This document shows, piece after piece, positions 24,315 through 31,227 of a stretch of 47,814 nucleotides of DNA (within the stretch, counting starts at the first letter, position 1; each line of letters starts with the position of its first letter). The stretch is from positions 1 through 47,814 of the forward strand of contig PIVQ01000007.1 of assembly GCA_003354055.1 (NCBI GenBank). The letters are read 5' to 3'. The stretch is from Desulfobacteraceae bacterium. Lineage in GTDB: Bacteria; Desulfobacterota; Desulfobacteria; Desulfobacterales; Desulfobacteraceae. The position numbers were made by a program, and so were the translations under genes. The notes beneath the pieces are model-generated. The model had not been told where the DNA came from. It saw only the letters and a list, made by a program, of their open reading frames with translations, and did not search any database.

Positions 24315-24886
24315 TTAATACCCAATACCTTTTCACGCCAGAGCTGGGCCTGTTCTTCGTTCATGCCGCTTTGAATTGCGGTTTCTTCCACCGTCTCGGC
24401 AGCTTGTTCAAGGATCTGCTGACGCATCTGGGATTCACGGTCCAGGCTGATCTTGCTGGCCCGTTCAATGCGCTGGGTGATCAGGGCAAGGGTATTAAGA
24501 GTGTCCACGTCAATGGTCGCACCGTCCCCGTCCATGCCCTTCATTACGATGTCAAAGGTAAAGGTCTTGATCAGCTCGGTCACCGCCCGTCCAAGGTCCG
24601 CGCCTTTTTGCTCTGCGAGGCCTCCCACCAAAACATCAGCAGCTTCACGGGCCTGCCGCATCATGGCCCCGCCTTTCTCAATCTGCATGGAATAGCGGTT
24701 AACCGAACTTTTGGTAAGAAGACCTTCCCCCCGCTCTTTCAGCAAGTCGTTTATGGACGAAAGAATCTGCTTCTGGGTCAAGCTCCGGTCACGCAGGGCT
24801 TCATTCAGCTTAATCCGGATATCCTCCGGCAGCAGATCAATACTGGACTGCCTGCCTCGGCCTTGGCGCTTGGCTTTAGATACCAT
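24311..24886 (-). CDS. terS: Mu gp27-like small terminase (DUF3486)
   Basis: The protein has 191 aa from ATG 24886, preceded by GGGAG; a TTG six bases earlier is in frame. It opens with KAKRQGRGRQSSIDLLPEDIRIKLNEALRDRSLTQKQILSSINDLL, the DUF3486 signature that includes a DNA-binding helix-turn-helix, and continues with LTKSSVNRYSMQIEKGG. It probably acts as the small terminase that recognises the packaging start. The rest is helical. The stop overlaps the start of the large terminase. Confidence 0.9.
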   Translation of the reverse strand: MVSKAKRQGRGRQSSIDLLPEDIRIKLNEALRDRSLTQKQILSSINDLLKERGEGLLTKSSVNRYSMQIEKGGAMMRQAREAADVLVGGLAEQKGADLGRAVTELIKTFTFDIVMKGMDGDGATIDVDTLNTLALITQRIERASKISLDRESQMRQQILEQAAETVEETAIQSGMNEEQAQLWREKVLGIK

Positions 24887-24888
24887 GC

Positions 24889-25188
24889 TCAACTCCCGGC
24901 AGAAGGCCGTTTAACACCCGGTACCGTGGTCCGGCCCCTGGCCGCATCTGCTCCCCGCTCGGTGAGGGATGCAATGATCAACTTACCTTCGCCATCGGTT
25001 CTAATCAGCCCCTGTTCTTTGAGCCAGAATAACTCTGTCCGGGTTTTATCCCGGCTGGGAGTCTGGCCGTAGTTTTTTGTCATATCCGTAATCATGGAGT
25101 CATTCATGGTGTAACTCGGGCTTTCCAGTAGTATCCGCAGAATCGTTATCCGCAGATGCTCCCGGACGACATCTTCAAAATTGCTCAT
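24889..25188 (-). CDS. Mu gp26-like winged-helix protein
   Basis: The 99-aa protein begins SNFEDVVREHLRITILRILLESPSYTMNDSMI and has a winged-helix layout (LFWLKEQGLIRTDGEGKLIIASLTERGADAARG). It belongs to the phage family next to gp25 and gp27 in Mu-like phages, whose role is not clear, perhaps in DNA packaging. It overlaps the DUF2730 gene stop by four bases and is closely followed by the small terminase gene. Confidence 0.85.
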   Translation of the reverse strand: MSNFEDVVREHLRITILRILLESPSYTMNDSMITDMTKNYGQTPSRDKTRTELFWLKEQGLIRTDGEGKLIIASLTERGADAARGRTTVPGVKRPSAGS

Positions 25189-25529
25189 TCCTTCCCTCCT
25201 TTGCTCAAAAGAAACTCTGTGATCATGTCCACAGACTTTTTAACCCCTTCCATGGTTCCAACCAGGGTTGATACCGTGGTGGACATATCATTTACCCGGT
25301 TGTAGACCTCTCCCAGATCATCCTTGGTGATGCTTCCCGCTTCCAGCTTTGTGACCCGCTCTTCAATTCTTTTCACATCCTTGGCCGTGGCCTTGGCCCG
25401 GTTACCGATATAGATATAAAGCGCAACAAGAGCAGCAACGACATACTGGCCGATATCAAAATAAAACCGCCATGCTGCATAATCCGTCTTTGGAGTCAAA
25501 AGGGTTTCCTTTCCTGAATAGATTCGCAT
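25185..25529 (-). CDS. Mu gp25-like membrane protein (DUF2730)
   Basis: This protein has up to 114 aa. Residues 28-45 form one transmembrane helix (GQYVVAALVALYIYIGNR). After it comes a coiled coil (KDVKRIEERVTKLEAGSITKDDLG), the layout of DUF2730. The start is uncertain: ATG 25529 lies inside the DksA-type gene, whereas TTG 25499 overlaps its stop and follows AGGAAAGGA, so the shorter 104-aa form is plausible. It is possibly a spanin-like or packaging-linked protein; the function is not known. Confidence 0.82.
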   Translation of the reverse strand: MRIYSGKETLLTPKTDYAAWRFYFDIGQYVVAALVALYIYIGNRAKATAKDVKRIEERVTKLEAGSITKDDLGEVYNRVNDMSTTVSTLVGTMEGVKKSVDMITEFLLSKGGKE

Positions 25530-25702
25530 TCAACACACCGCACACATCCCGGGACCGCTTTCCGTCTGGCCTCCGGGATATCATTCCCGCAGTCTTCACA
25601 CTCAGTCCGGGACTCCCCCCTGGGCATCCTGTTTCGATGACCGGCCAGGGCGGTTTTTAAATGCCGCTCAGCAATCATATTACCCAGATCAGCCTCATCC
25701 AT
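25496..25702 (-). CDS. DksA/TraR-type zinc finger protein
   Basis: The 68-aa protein has CEDCGNDIPEARRKAVPGCVRC, a complete TraR/DksA C4 zinc finger, and an N-terminal helix. TraR-type small proteins bind in the secondary channel of RNA polymerase and change promoter use. Mu-like phages often carry such a gene near the lysis genes. The ATG directly follows the stop of the preceding membrane protein gene. It probably adjusts host transcription during the lytic phase. Confidence 0.88.
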   Translation of the reverse strand: MDEADLGNMIAERHLKTALAGHRNRMPRGESRTECEDCGNDIPEARRKAVPGCVRCVECESIQERKPF

Positions 25703-26353
25703 TTACATGCCCCGGAGCTTGAGATTTTTAGCCATGCCCTTGGCAGCCATCCGGTCACCAAACCACCAGGTTACTGCTGTTACTGTCAGATAAAAGATCA
25801 CACCGATTGCATCGGAAATGATGTTTGTGGCCATGGTGGCTGTAAGCGCCCGCTTGTCAATTTCCTCAAGCAGTTTCCACGCCTTGATCGTGATCCAGGT
25901 GCTGATTCCAAGGAGATAGAAAGTGATCCCGGGCCGTGCAAACCCCTTGATCAAATCCAGAATGCCGAAAAAGACGGCAAGCAACACACCGGCCGGGATA
26001 GAAACGAATCGGAGCCACCCTTCAACGGCAAACATCCGGTCCATGTATGAGGCATCAAAGGAACGGATCCGCCCGGCCTCCAGGCTTTCTGTGAATGCTT
26101 CGGTCTCGGCCAGCTCTACCGCACCGGCCACCCTGGTACCGATTATTTCAATCTCGGCCTTGCTCTCTTGAATCATGGCCTCAGATTCCGCCGTGATCAT
26201 AGCCAGATCATGCCCCCGCTGTTTATCCCGGTCCTTCATTTCCAGTTCTGCCAGTTTTCGTTTGTTGTAGCTGGACCAGACGGTCCCCACAAGCCCGGTG
26301 ATACCGCCTAACAGCCCACCGGTTGCAAGATCACCCAACAATCCTTCAATCAT
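25703..26353 (-). CDS. Membrane protein of the lysis region (holin-like)
   Basis: The protein has 216 aa from ATG 26353, six bases after GGAGGG. It has a Gly-rich hydrophobic N-terminus (LLGDLATGGLLGGITGLVGTVW), a helical polar part (residues 25-95), and two or three transmembrane helices toward the C-terminus (FVSIPAGVLLAVFFGILDLI, ITFYLLGISTWITIKAW, IIFYLTVTAVTWWFG-like). Similar proteins of Mu-type phages are grouped as possible holins or tail-tip membrane proteins. Its position directly after the DUF5675 gene suggests a role in lysis. The assignment is by context. Confidence 0.6.
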   Translation of the reverse strand: MIEGLLGDLATGGLLGGITGLVGTVWSSYNKRKLAELEMKDRDKQRGHDLAMITAESEAMIQESKAEIEIIGTRVAGAVELAETEAFTESLEAGRIRSFDASYMDRMFAVEGWLRFVSIPAGVLLAVFFGILDLIKGFARPGITFYLLGISTWITIKAWKLLEEIDKRALTATMATNIISDAIGVIFYLTVTAVTWWFGDRMAAKGMAKNLKLRGM

Positions 26354-26811
26354 TTCTGTTCCCTCCATTGCTCTTTGATGGTTATACGGGCCTTTCTGCC
26401 CCTCAAAATAGTGTTACGTGTGACCTTTAGGTTAAACCGCCTCACCATAGGCCGTGATGCCAAAACTGCCCGCTGTCCTCCGATACGGCCGAATTTTGAA
26501 CCCAGAAGGACACAGCCCTGGACATGGGTTTTCCATCCCTTTGCCACATCCCCGGCATAGTTGCCGGAGTGGATAAGAACAAAAGATCTGTCTTGGACGT
26601 TTTGGATGTGGAATGCTTTCCAGCGTCTGGATTCACGCCAGACCAGAGGATAGGTGCCGGGCGGGATACAGGATATATTTGATCTGTTATCCCGCCATGG
26701 CAGCTCCAGGCAGGGGCAGGAAAAATTGAGAGCGGGGATACTTAATCTGCCTTCAGTTCCCTGGTCGGACCGGCGTAACCGGAGGAGGTTTATGTCTATG
26801 ATTTCATACAT
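26350..26811 (-). CDS. DUF5675 protein, candidate endolysin
   Basis: The protein has 153 aa from ATG 26811 (GTG 26826 is the in-frame alternative; neither has a clear ribosome site). It carries CIPPGTYPLVWRESRRWKAFHI, then DRSFVLIHSGNYAGDVAKGW and HVQGCVLLGS, the signature of DUF5675. The His and Cys positions in HSGN...GC resemble L,D-transpeptidase-like folds. The family occurs at the lysis position of many Mu-like phages, so a cell-wall role is likely but not proven. It is the first gene of the late operon, so the late promoter should lie in the 290 bp upstream. Confidence 0.72.
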   Translation of the reverse strand: MYEIIDINLLRLRRSDQGTEGRLSIPALNFSCPCLELPWRDNRSNISCIPPGTYPLVWRESRRWKAFHIQNVQDRSFVLIHSGNYAGDVAKGWKTHVQGCVLLGSKFGRIGGQRAVLASRPMVRRFNLKVTRNTILRGRKARITIKEQWREQK

Positions 26812-27102
26812 GCCGCACTCAATCACATGAGTGGGTTGGGGGGTGTTTCAAGTATTTGAATTAAAGGGTTATGGAAAGATGAGGCAGATGGGCAGTTCAG
26901 AATGAACCGCCCAAGGGGAATGATTTTATTCTAATAAGTTTACTCTGGCATGTCTCCGAACTGGTACAAAAAAGTTGAGGATAGGATTAATGTTGAGCCG
27001 GATAGACCGGTTCATTAACGTCTATATATTATAAAGAACACTATGGGAAAGTGCATTAAATGAAACTTGTCAGCAAGTAAAGTTTAACGTCGTGCATGAC
27101 CC
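26812..27102. promoter_or_regulatory. Leader of the late operon, with a hairpin
   Basis: This gap lies between the HEPN-like gene and the first late gene. A hairpin with arms GGGCAGTTCA and TGAACCGCCC (26890-26912) has nine of ten pairs and a 3-base loop; no T-run follows on the minus strand. The Mor-type activator would be expected to act in this region. I could not find an unambiguous -10 box. Confidence 0.4.
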
Positions 27103-27822
27103 TCAAATGGAGCCACCAGCGGCGGGTTTATTTGTAGGTGTCGATGTATCTTGTTGGGCTTTCCATGCTTTGCTGAGTGCATCATGAAGTCTGTCAAGAA
27201 ACGTGTGCATCTCGTGCGTAGTGTTTTCCACAAAGCCCTCCAGCAGGACCAAGCGATCTCGATTGTCTATCTTAACTGTCGGGATGTCTCTAATAAATTT
27301 CGTGATCGACTCAGCATCCCCACGTTCTTTCAGAGATCCCTCTGCATGTGTAATGCAGTTTCTGAGAGAGTTCAGTTGTTTAGCAAGTTTAATGTAGTAA
27401 AGAAAGCGTGATGTATCAATTCCGGCTTTGCTCTCCAAGTATGTTACACCCCGCGTTACGACCTTAGGTTTGCGATCGTTGAAGTCTTCTGGTATAGGGA
27501 TGATGCGGTGGGCCGCACGGCACAACCCAACAATGTTGGCCTCGAGCATGCCCATCATACTGACAAAGAGAGCGTATCGCTGAACCCGAGGGAAATCCTT
27601 CTCGACTTGGAAGATATCCTCGGCGTGGCATTCGGCGACGAATACCGCCTCTAACTCATCTGTGATGTCTTCAAGTTCCTTTGTGGCGCGATCTTCGCGC
27701 AGTGCGCGCTCTGCATGAAGAGAGCCCTCAACAAAGCGAGATAGCTCCTCAAGTCTTTCGCGATCCTGTTGCACCTTGCTGCGAAAACGGGCCAGTCGAA
27801 CATTGGCTGCAATACTCCTCAT
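27103..27822 (-). CDS. HEPN-like cargo protein
   Basis: The protein has 239 aa from ATG 27822, which is preceded by AGGAGA seven bases away; the upstream codons in the frame lack support. The N-terminal 60 residues form a long charged helix (residues 10-60). Residues 150-161 read LNSLRNCITHAE. This is the Rx4H pattern (R154, H159) after a hydrophobic helix, as in the active site of HEPN ribonucleases, which are often used in abortive infection and toxin-antitoxin systems. No partner nucleotidyltransferase gene is beside it. The gene has no equivalent in Mu and sits as cargo between the middle and late phage genes, 204 bp downstream of the 54-bp repeat. Confidence 0.6.
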   Translation of the reverse strand: MRSIAANVRLARFRSKVQQDRERLEELSRFVEGSLHAERALREDRATKELEDITDELEAVFVAECHAEDIFQVEKDFPRVQRYALFVSMMGMLEANIVGLCRAAHRIIPIPEDFNDRKPKVVTRGVTYLESKAGIDTSRFLYYIKLAKQLNSLRNCITHAEGSLKERGDAESITKFIRDIPTVKIDNRDRLVLLEGFVENTTHEMHTFLDRLHDALSKAWKAQQDTSTPTNKPAAGGSI

Positions 27823-28025
27823 ATCGTTCTCCTGCTCAACCAGTAAATGTGTTGATCTGGATATCCGGTAATATTGAATGATACCCGACAAAAAATTATA
27901 AAATATAACCTGGAAGTCCGTATCAGCATCACTGAACCCTGTCAAGTCATTTCAAAAATTCTACTTTGGTGAAAATATAATTGATTCAGAGGGCATTGAC
28001 CGGAATGTTTTTTATTGGAGATAAA
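27823..28025. other. Leader region of the HEPN-like gene
   Basis: A/T-rich intergenic DNA. A perfect TATAAT occurs on the minus strand at 27900-27895 without a good -35 box, and a perfect TTGACA on the minus strand near 27945 pairs only with a weak -10. The palindrome GGAGAT-AAA-ATCTCC (28017-28031) runs into the 54-bp repeat. Together with 28080-28235 this is a gap of 413 bp without a gene. Confidence 0.4.
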
Positions 28026-28079
28026 ATCTCCATTCGAAAAATGAAACAGTAAACAAAATATATTATTTTGATTACCCTG
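28026..28079. repeat. 54-bp cargo-associated repeat, copy 2
   Basis: The stretch is nearly identical to 3718-3771, in the same orientation, with three differences. It has the same dyad CAAAATA-TAT-TATTTTG. It lies 204 bp upstream of the HEPN-like gene and 157 bp after the membrane protein gene at 28236. No third copy was noticed. Confidence 0.75.
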
Positions 28080-28235
28080 TCGGATTTCTAAATCGAAATG
28101 ATATTAATTTATTAACAGTGCCGAAGTGGGGGAATTCGCCAGGGTTTCTGAGGGTGCTGATGTCAATATTCAAGTCTTGAAATGTTGTTTTTTAGGTCAA
28201 AAACGTTAAATTATGAAATGATTATTCGAGGTGCC

Positions 28236-28805
28236 CTAACCACTATTACTTTTTTTTATATCCCCAGCGATAGCCCCTTTTTGTTTTTCAAGCTCAATTA
28301 TCATTTCATCCAGTTTAGTATCGGCAGTATTTATTTTAATCATTAGTCCTTCATATTTTTCAGGAGTTTTCATAGATAGATCCTCCACCTGAGCAGTAAC
28401 ATTCCTTAAAGCAGCTTTTGATAGTAGAGTTTTTTCTTCCAATAAATTCACAAAATTATTAGCCAAATCACATTCTCTCGTGGGATAGAGCTCTGTCATA
28501 AAAGCTGCTAATGATGTTCCCCCCATTTTAAATTTTTCATTTTCAGCTACCAATTCCTCGTTTTTGACACTTGCATCAGACAAGGCATTTTTGAGGCTGT
28601 CCCATTCAATAACGCCTTTGATAATACCACCAGTCACTGCGATAAGTATCAACCCTGCTGCTATATGATTAATAGTCATTCCAACTTGAGCCTCACCAAA
28701 GGCTTTGGATTTTTGACTGAAAAGTGGATAAAAAATAGTGGTAAAGCAAGTAAGCACTAAGATGCCTGGAAGCACCCATTCGATAAATAATACCTCGGCA
28801 GTCAT
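28236..28805 (-). CDS. Two-helix membrane protein with coiled coil
   Basis: The protein has 189 aa from ATG 28805, which follows TAAGGAGGTA (six bases); the ATG 36 bases upstream has no such site. Helix 1 spans residues 5-25 (VLFIEWVLPGILVLTCFTTIF) and helix 2 about 45-65 (NHIAAGLILIAVTGGIIKGV). The rest forms a helical, charged domain with LSKAALRNVTAQVEDL and TKLDEMIIELEKQKG. I do not recognise a family. The group of small secreted and membrane proteins between the Mor gene and the late operon occupies the place where other phages have lysis or superinfection-exclusion genes. Confidence 0.6.
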   Translation of the reverse strand: MTAEVLFIEWVLPGILVLTCFTTIFYPLFSQKSKAFGEAQVGMTINHIAAGLILIAVTGGIIKGVIEWDSLKNALSDASVKNEELVAENEKFKMGGTSLAAFMTELYPTRECDLANNFVNLLEEKTLLSKAALRNVTAQVEDLSMKTPEKYEGLMIKINTADTKLDEMIIELEKQKGAIAGDIKKSNSG

Positions 28806-28854
28806 TTTTACCTCCTTATTTTCTTTAAAAATATAAAGCACAACAGACCAACTC

Positions 28855-29049
28855 CTAAAACCAGCTTTTTATTACATCAAACCACCTCCTAATTCCTGGG
28901 CACAAGGGGGCAGGTGTATCTCCAAAACTACGGATAAATTGACGTCGTTCCCATTCGTAAATAGCACCGCCGATAAGATATAGAACCAGAAGGATGCCGA
29001 GGGCAATCAGTATATTCGTCAGGTTTATGAACTCAATTCCCGGCAGCAT
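28855..29049 (-). CDS. Small single-pass membrane protein
   Basis: The 64-aa protein has one transmembrane helix at residues 11-30 (NILIALGILLVLYLIGGAIY) and a basic/aromatic soluble end (WERRQFIRSFGD, IRRWFDVIKSWF). GGAG is found ten bases before the ATG. It begins 3 bp after the second of the two small secreted protein genes, so it is cotranscribed with them. The function is unknown; a role in membrane change during infection is possible. Confidence 0.55.
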   Translation of the reverse strand: MLPGIEFINLTNILIALGILLVLYLIGGAIYEWERRQFIRSFGDTPAPLCPGIRRWFDVIKSWF

Positions 29050-29052
29050 ATA

Positions 29053-29340
29053 TTATAGCTCCTGGCTATCCTGATCTTCATCACGTTTGTTGACAACGGT
29101 ATCAACCATATCGTTAAAAATTTGGATAGCCTCATCCAAACGAATAGAGTTTTTTTCGACCTTCACACAAAGACCAATTTTTAGGGCATGAAGCAGTTGC
29201 AATGGAATATCATTCGGCATTTTCTTAGTCAACGAATCAAAATAAGCCCACATTTTAGGATCCTCACAGAAAGCCGAATCATCAGCGTGAGCTGGCAGCA
29301 ATAAAAATAACGTCAGTATGACGATGATGACAGCTCTCAT
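29053..29340 (-). CDS. Small secreted protein, paralogue B
   Basis: The 95-aa protein has a signal peptide of about 19 residues (MRAVIIVILTLFLLLPAHA) followed by a mature part with Cys at about 25 and 53. It resembles its neighbour at 29645 over its whole length (LLHALKIGLCxK, then EAxxxFNDMxDxV), so the two arose by tandem duplication. The Cys pair may form a disulfide in the periplasm. ATGA overlap with the preceding gene indicates coupling. No family is known to me. Confidence 0.65.
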   Translation of the reverse strand: MRAVIIVILTLFLLLPAHADDSAFCEDPKMWAYFDSLTKKMPNDIPLQLLHALKIGLCVKVEKNSIRLDEAIQIFNDMVDTVVNKRDEDQDSQEL

Positions 29341-29645
29341 AATTGCCTATTCTCCAGATACTTCTCTTTGTCTTCCTGGACTCTTTTGATTACGATTTCG
29401 TGCATATGATTGAATGCATCCCGGGCAACTTCAAATGAGATGGTTCCATCTTTGATTTTTTTACACAGGCCGATCCGTATGGCATGAAGAATCTGAATGT
29501 CTCTGCTCTCCGGGTATTTTTGGACAAGTTCGTCCCATTCCTTCCAGGATTGTTTATCATTACAATAATTCACTTCCGAAGCGTTTACGGAGATGCTCAA
29601 GAACAGGAATGTTATAGCTATTAGAATTATTCTCAAAATCGCCAC
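29337..29645 (-). CDS. Small secreted protein, paralogue A
   Basis: The 102-aa protein has a signal peptide (about residues 1-23, ILIAITFLFLSISVNA) and a mature part with Cys at about 28 and 56. The likely start is TTG 29636, six bases after AAAGGTG, rather than GTG 29645, which is part of that ribosome site. The motif QILHAIRIGLCKKI is shared with the paralogue downstream. It is the first gene after the terminator of the early operon and probably starts the middle transcript under Mor control. The function is unknown; periplasmic location is inferred. Confidence 0.62.
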   Translation of the reverse strand: MAILRIILIAITFLFLSISVNASEVNYCNDKQSWKEWDELVQKYPESRDIQILHAIRIGLCKKIKDGTISFEVARDAFNHMHEIVIKRVQEDKEKYLENRQL

Positions 29646-29763
29646 CTTTGGAATGGGATGATAGTTGATTCTTTAGCTGTATCATCTGGAAGGATGGATG
29701 TAAATCAGGGAAAACCTTAGTTTTGCAGTTTTTTTTGGATAGCAGGCTGGAAATGAAAGAAAA

Positions 29764-29790
29764 CGGGAGGAAAATCTTAGGTTCCTCCCG
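29764..29790 (-). terminator. Intrinsic terminator of the early operon
   Basis: CGGGAGGAA and TTCCTCCCG form a perfect 9-bp stem around a 9-base loop. On the minus strand the stem is followed by TTTTCTTTCATTT. It lies 54 bp after the stop of the Mor-type gene, so it ends the early phage transcript. The middle operon must start between here and 29645. Confidence 0.85.
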
Positions 29791-29844
29791 CTTCAGGTGG
29801 GTATACTGCCTTGTTTAAAATAATTAGAAAGTCATCTGACTTAT

Positions 29845-30285
29845 TCAAAAGAACGGAAGCTTCATCTGCATCCGGTCCTGACGCAGCCTTCTCTGTTTTT
29901 CAATGATGTTATAGATCTGGGTTACGGTTAGCCCGGTTGTTTTTGACAGGGCCAGATGATTTGATCCGTCAAATGCTTTGTAAATTTTAGCATCCCGGAT
30001 AGCCCGTTTAAGGCGGTCATCCCTGGGCAAATAAATACTGCGGCCACCCAAGTGATGAGCAATGACCACAATGACATCCTGGGCCTGGGACATTGCTTTT
30101 TCCGGCTCTATTTTTTCCCGATCTTTGAAATGATCAACCAATACATCAACCAACTCTGCCAAAAGGCTGGGCCAGGTCCTGGAATCATTCCTTAAATCCG
30201 GATCCATATTGTCCAATACTTCATCGGCCGTTATGCTCCCTTGATCAAAAAACGTCAGTTGCTTTTCTTTTGGAGATCCGCTCAT
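29845..30285 (-). CDS. mor: Mor-type transcription activator
   Basis: The 146-aa protein matches the Mor/C family (Pfam PF08765). Residues 20-80 are the dimerisation part (WPSLLAELVDVLVDHF, VIVVIAHHLGGRSIYLPR). The end holds a helix-turn-helix (NHLALSKTTGLTVTQIYNIIEKQRR). In Mu, Mor turns on the middle promoter and the related C protein turns on the late ones. Here only one such gene was found, so it may serve both. It is the last gene of the early operon. AAGGAGG lies a few bases before the start. Confidence 0.9.
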   Translation of the reverse strand: MSGSPKEKQLTFFDQGSITADEVLDNMDPDLRNDSRTWPSLLAELVDVLVDHFKDREKIEPEKAMSQAQDVIVVIAHHLGGRSIYLPRDDRLKRAIRDAKIYKAFDGSNHLALSKTTGLTVTQIYNIIEKQRRLRQDRMQMKLPFF

Positions 30286-30298
30286 TTCATGCCTCCTT

Positions 30299-30757
30299 TT
30301 ATGAGCTTGGACACGACATGTTCAATGATTCCCGGCAGTCTTGCATCTCTCGCAATGCCTTCTTTTGATGGCGCTTTTGATAAACCGCCATCATCTGAAC
30401 CACTTTCAACAGCTCCGGTATTTCCAGAAATTGCACAGAATCGACCTTGAATCGTTTTTTTGCAATTCCGTCCACATAGGCCCAGGTTTTACCGGTGTCC
30501 AGGATCAGGGCCTCCAGTTTCTTCATCAAAGCCTTTTTCCGTTTTGGCGGATCCTGAATCCTACGTCTGGATCTGGTCTTTGATTTGCTCTTAAATCCCA
30601 GTTGTTCAAAATGATTCATGACGATGCTGAAGGTTTTACGATTCAAGTCTTTTGAGGTTTCTACCCCGACACTGCCAAGCAAATCCTGGTATTCTTCCTC
30701 TGTCATGCCGACCTGTTTTTTAGCGATATGGACTACTGCAAGTTGTTTTTTATTCAT
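30299..30757 (-). CDS. gemA: Mu GemA-like regulatory protein (gp16)
   Basis: The protein has 152 aa from ATG 30757; the longer frame lacks family similarity upstream of this codon. It begins MNKKQLAVVHIAKKQVGMTEEEYQDLLGSVGVET, the signature of the GemA/gp16 family (DUF1018). GemA is reported to change host gyrase or DNA gene expression in Mu and its relatives. The rest is basic (KSKSKTRSRRRIQDPPKRKKA) and helical. It overlaps the preceding Cys-rich gene by eight bases. The length is normal. Confidence 0.9.
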   Translation of the reverse strand: MNKKQLAVVHIAKKQVGMTEEEYQDLLGSVGVETSKDLNRKTFSIVMNHFEQLGFKSKSKTRSRRRIQDPPKRKKALMKKLEALILDTGKTWAYVDGIAKKRFKVDSVQFLEIPELLKVVQMMAVYQKRHQKKALREMQDCRESLNMSCPSS

Positions 30758-30929
30758 TGCTTTCCTCCGGGTAGCACCGGGACAACGGGTCCCCGGCACC
30801 ACATATATATTTGCATTCAGCATTCTCCAGGTGGAGCTGAGAATGCGGGCACCTGCCCCGTAAATCACAATCCAGGTCAAGACATCTGACCTGGATTGCT
30901 TTGGACTCTGTATCTTGATTGCGGGTCAT
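30750..30929 (-). CDS. Small Cys-rich protein
   Basis: The 59-aa protein starts at ATG 30929 (AAGG six bases upstream), overlapping the stop of the preceding gene by four bases. It has eight Cys or His ligands in the order CLDLDCDLRGRCPH and CKYICGAGDPLSRC, which suit one or two zinc ions. Proteins like this in the early operon of Mu-like phages are unknown to me by function. The peptide may bind nucleic acid or regulate replication. Translation is supported by the coupled overlaps at both ends. Confidence 0.6.
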   Translation of the reverse strand: MTRNQDTESKAIQVRCLDLDCDLRGRCPHSQLHLENAECKYICGAGDPLSRCYPEESNE

Positions 30930-31168
30930 ATAGCCTTTTGCCTCATACGCTTCTGGCGGTCTTCCTGCTGCTTTCTGATTTCTGCAATCCTTTCCGGAGG
31001 CCATTGATGTGCTGGCACTGTGCTTTTTGATGCACACCAGATACAGGGGTTCCCGATCTTAGACGCAGGGAACAGACGTTCACAATCATTACAGTAATGG
31101 GTGGTCAAATATGATACGGGTTTGCGCTTCTTCGCCGGGCGGATAAGCCCATTTAAAATATGATTCAT
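30926..31168 (-). CDS. Small zinc-ribbon protein
   Basis: The protein has 80 aa from ATG 31168, which follows AAGGAG (six bases); the upstream in-frame part overlaps the preceding gene without support. The middle holds CNDCERLFPASKIGNPCIWC, two CxxC pairs that form a zinc ribbon. The ends are basic (RPAKKRKPVSYL, KQQEDRQKRMRQKA). Such ribbons are typical of small phage proteins that bind DNA or the transcription apparatus. Coupled to the next gene by ATGA. No closer family is recognised. Confidence 0.65.
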   Translation of the reverse strand: MNHILNGLIRPAKKRKPVSYLTTHYCNDCERLFPASKIGNPCIWCASKSTVPAHQWPPERIAEIRKQQEDRQKRMRQKAI

Positions 31169-31227
31169 ACGGCTCCTTTCTTGACAAAGGCAGCTTTGAA
31201 GCGATACCTTTGTCGGTGCAATGCGGT

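Noticed and set aside
24260..25072. A 270-aa open frame on the plus strand
   Set aside because: It runs antisense to the small terminase and its neighbours, which form a coupled operon with recognised families.
28026..28079. TGTTTCATTTTTCGAA on the minus strand of the repeat as a Mu transposase end site
   Set aside because: It resembles the Mu consensus by words, but the spacing between GTTTCA and CGAA differs and the copy lies in the middle of the phage genome, not at an end.
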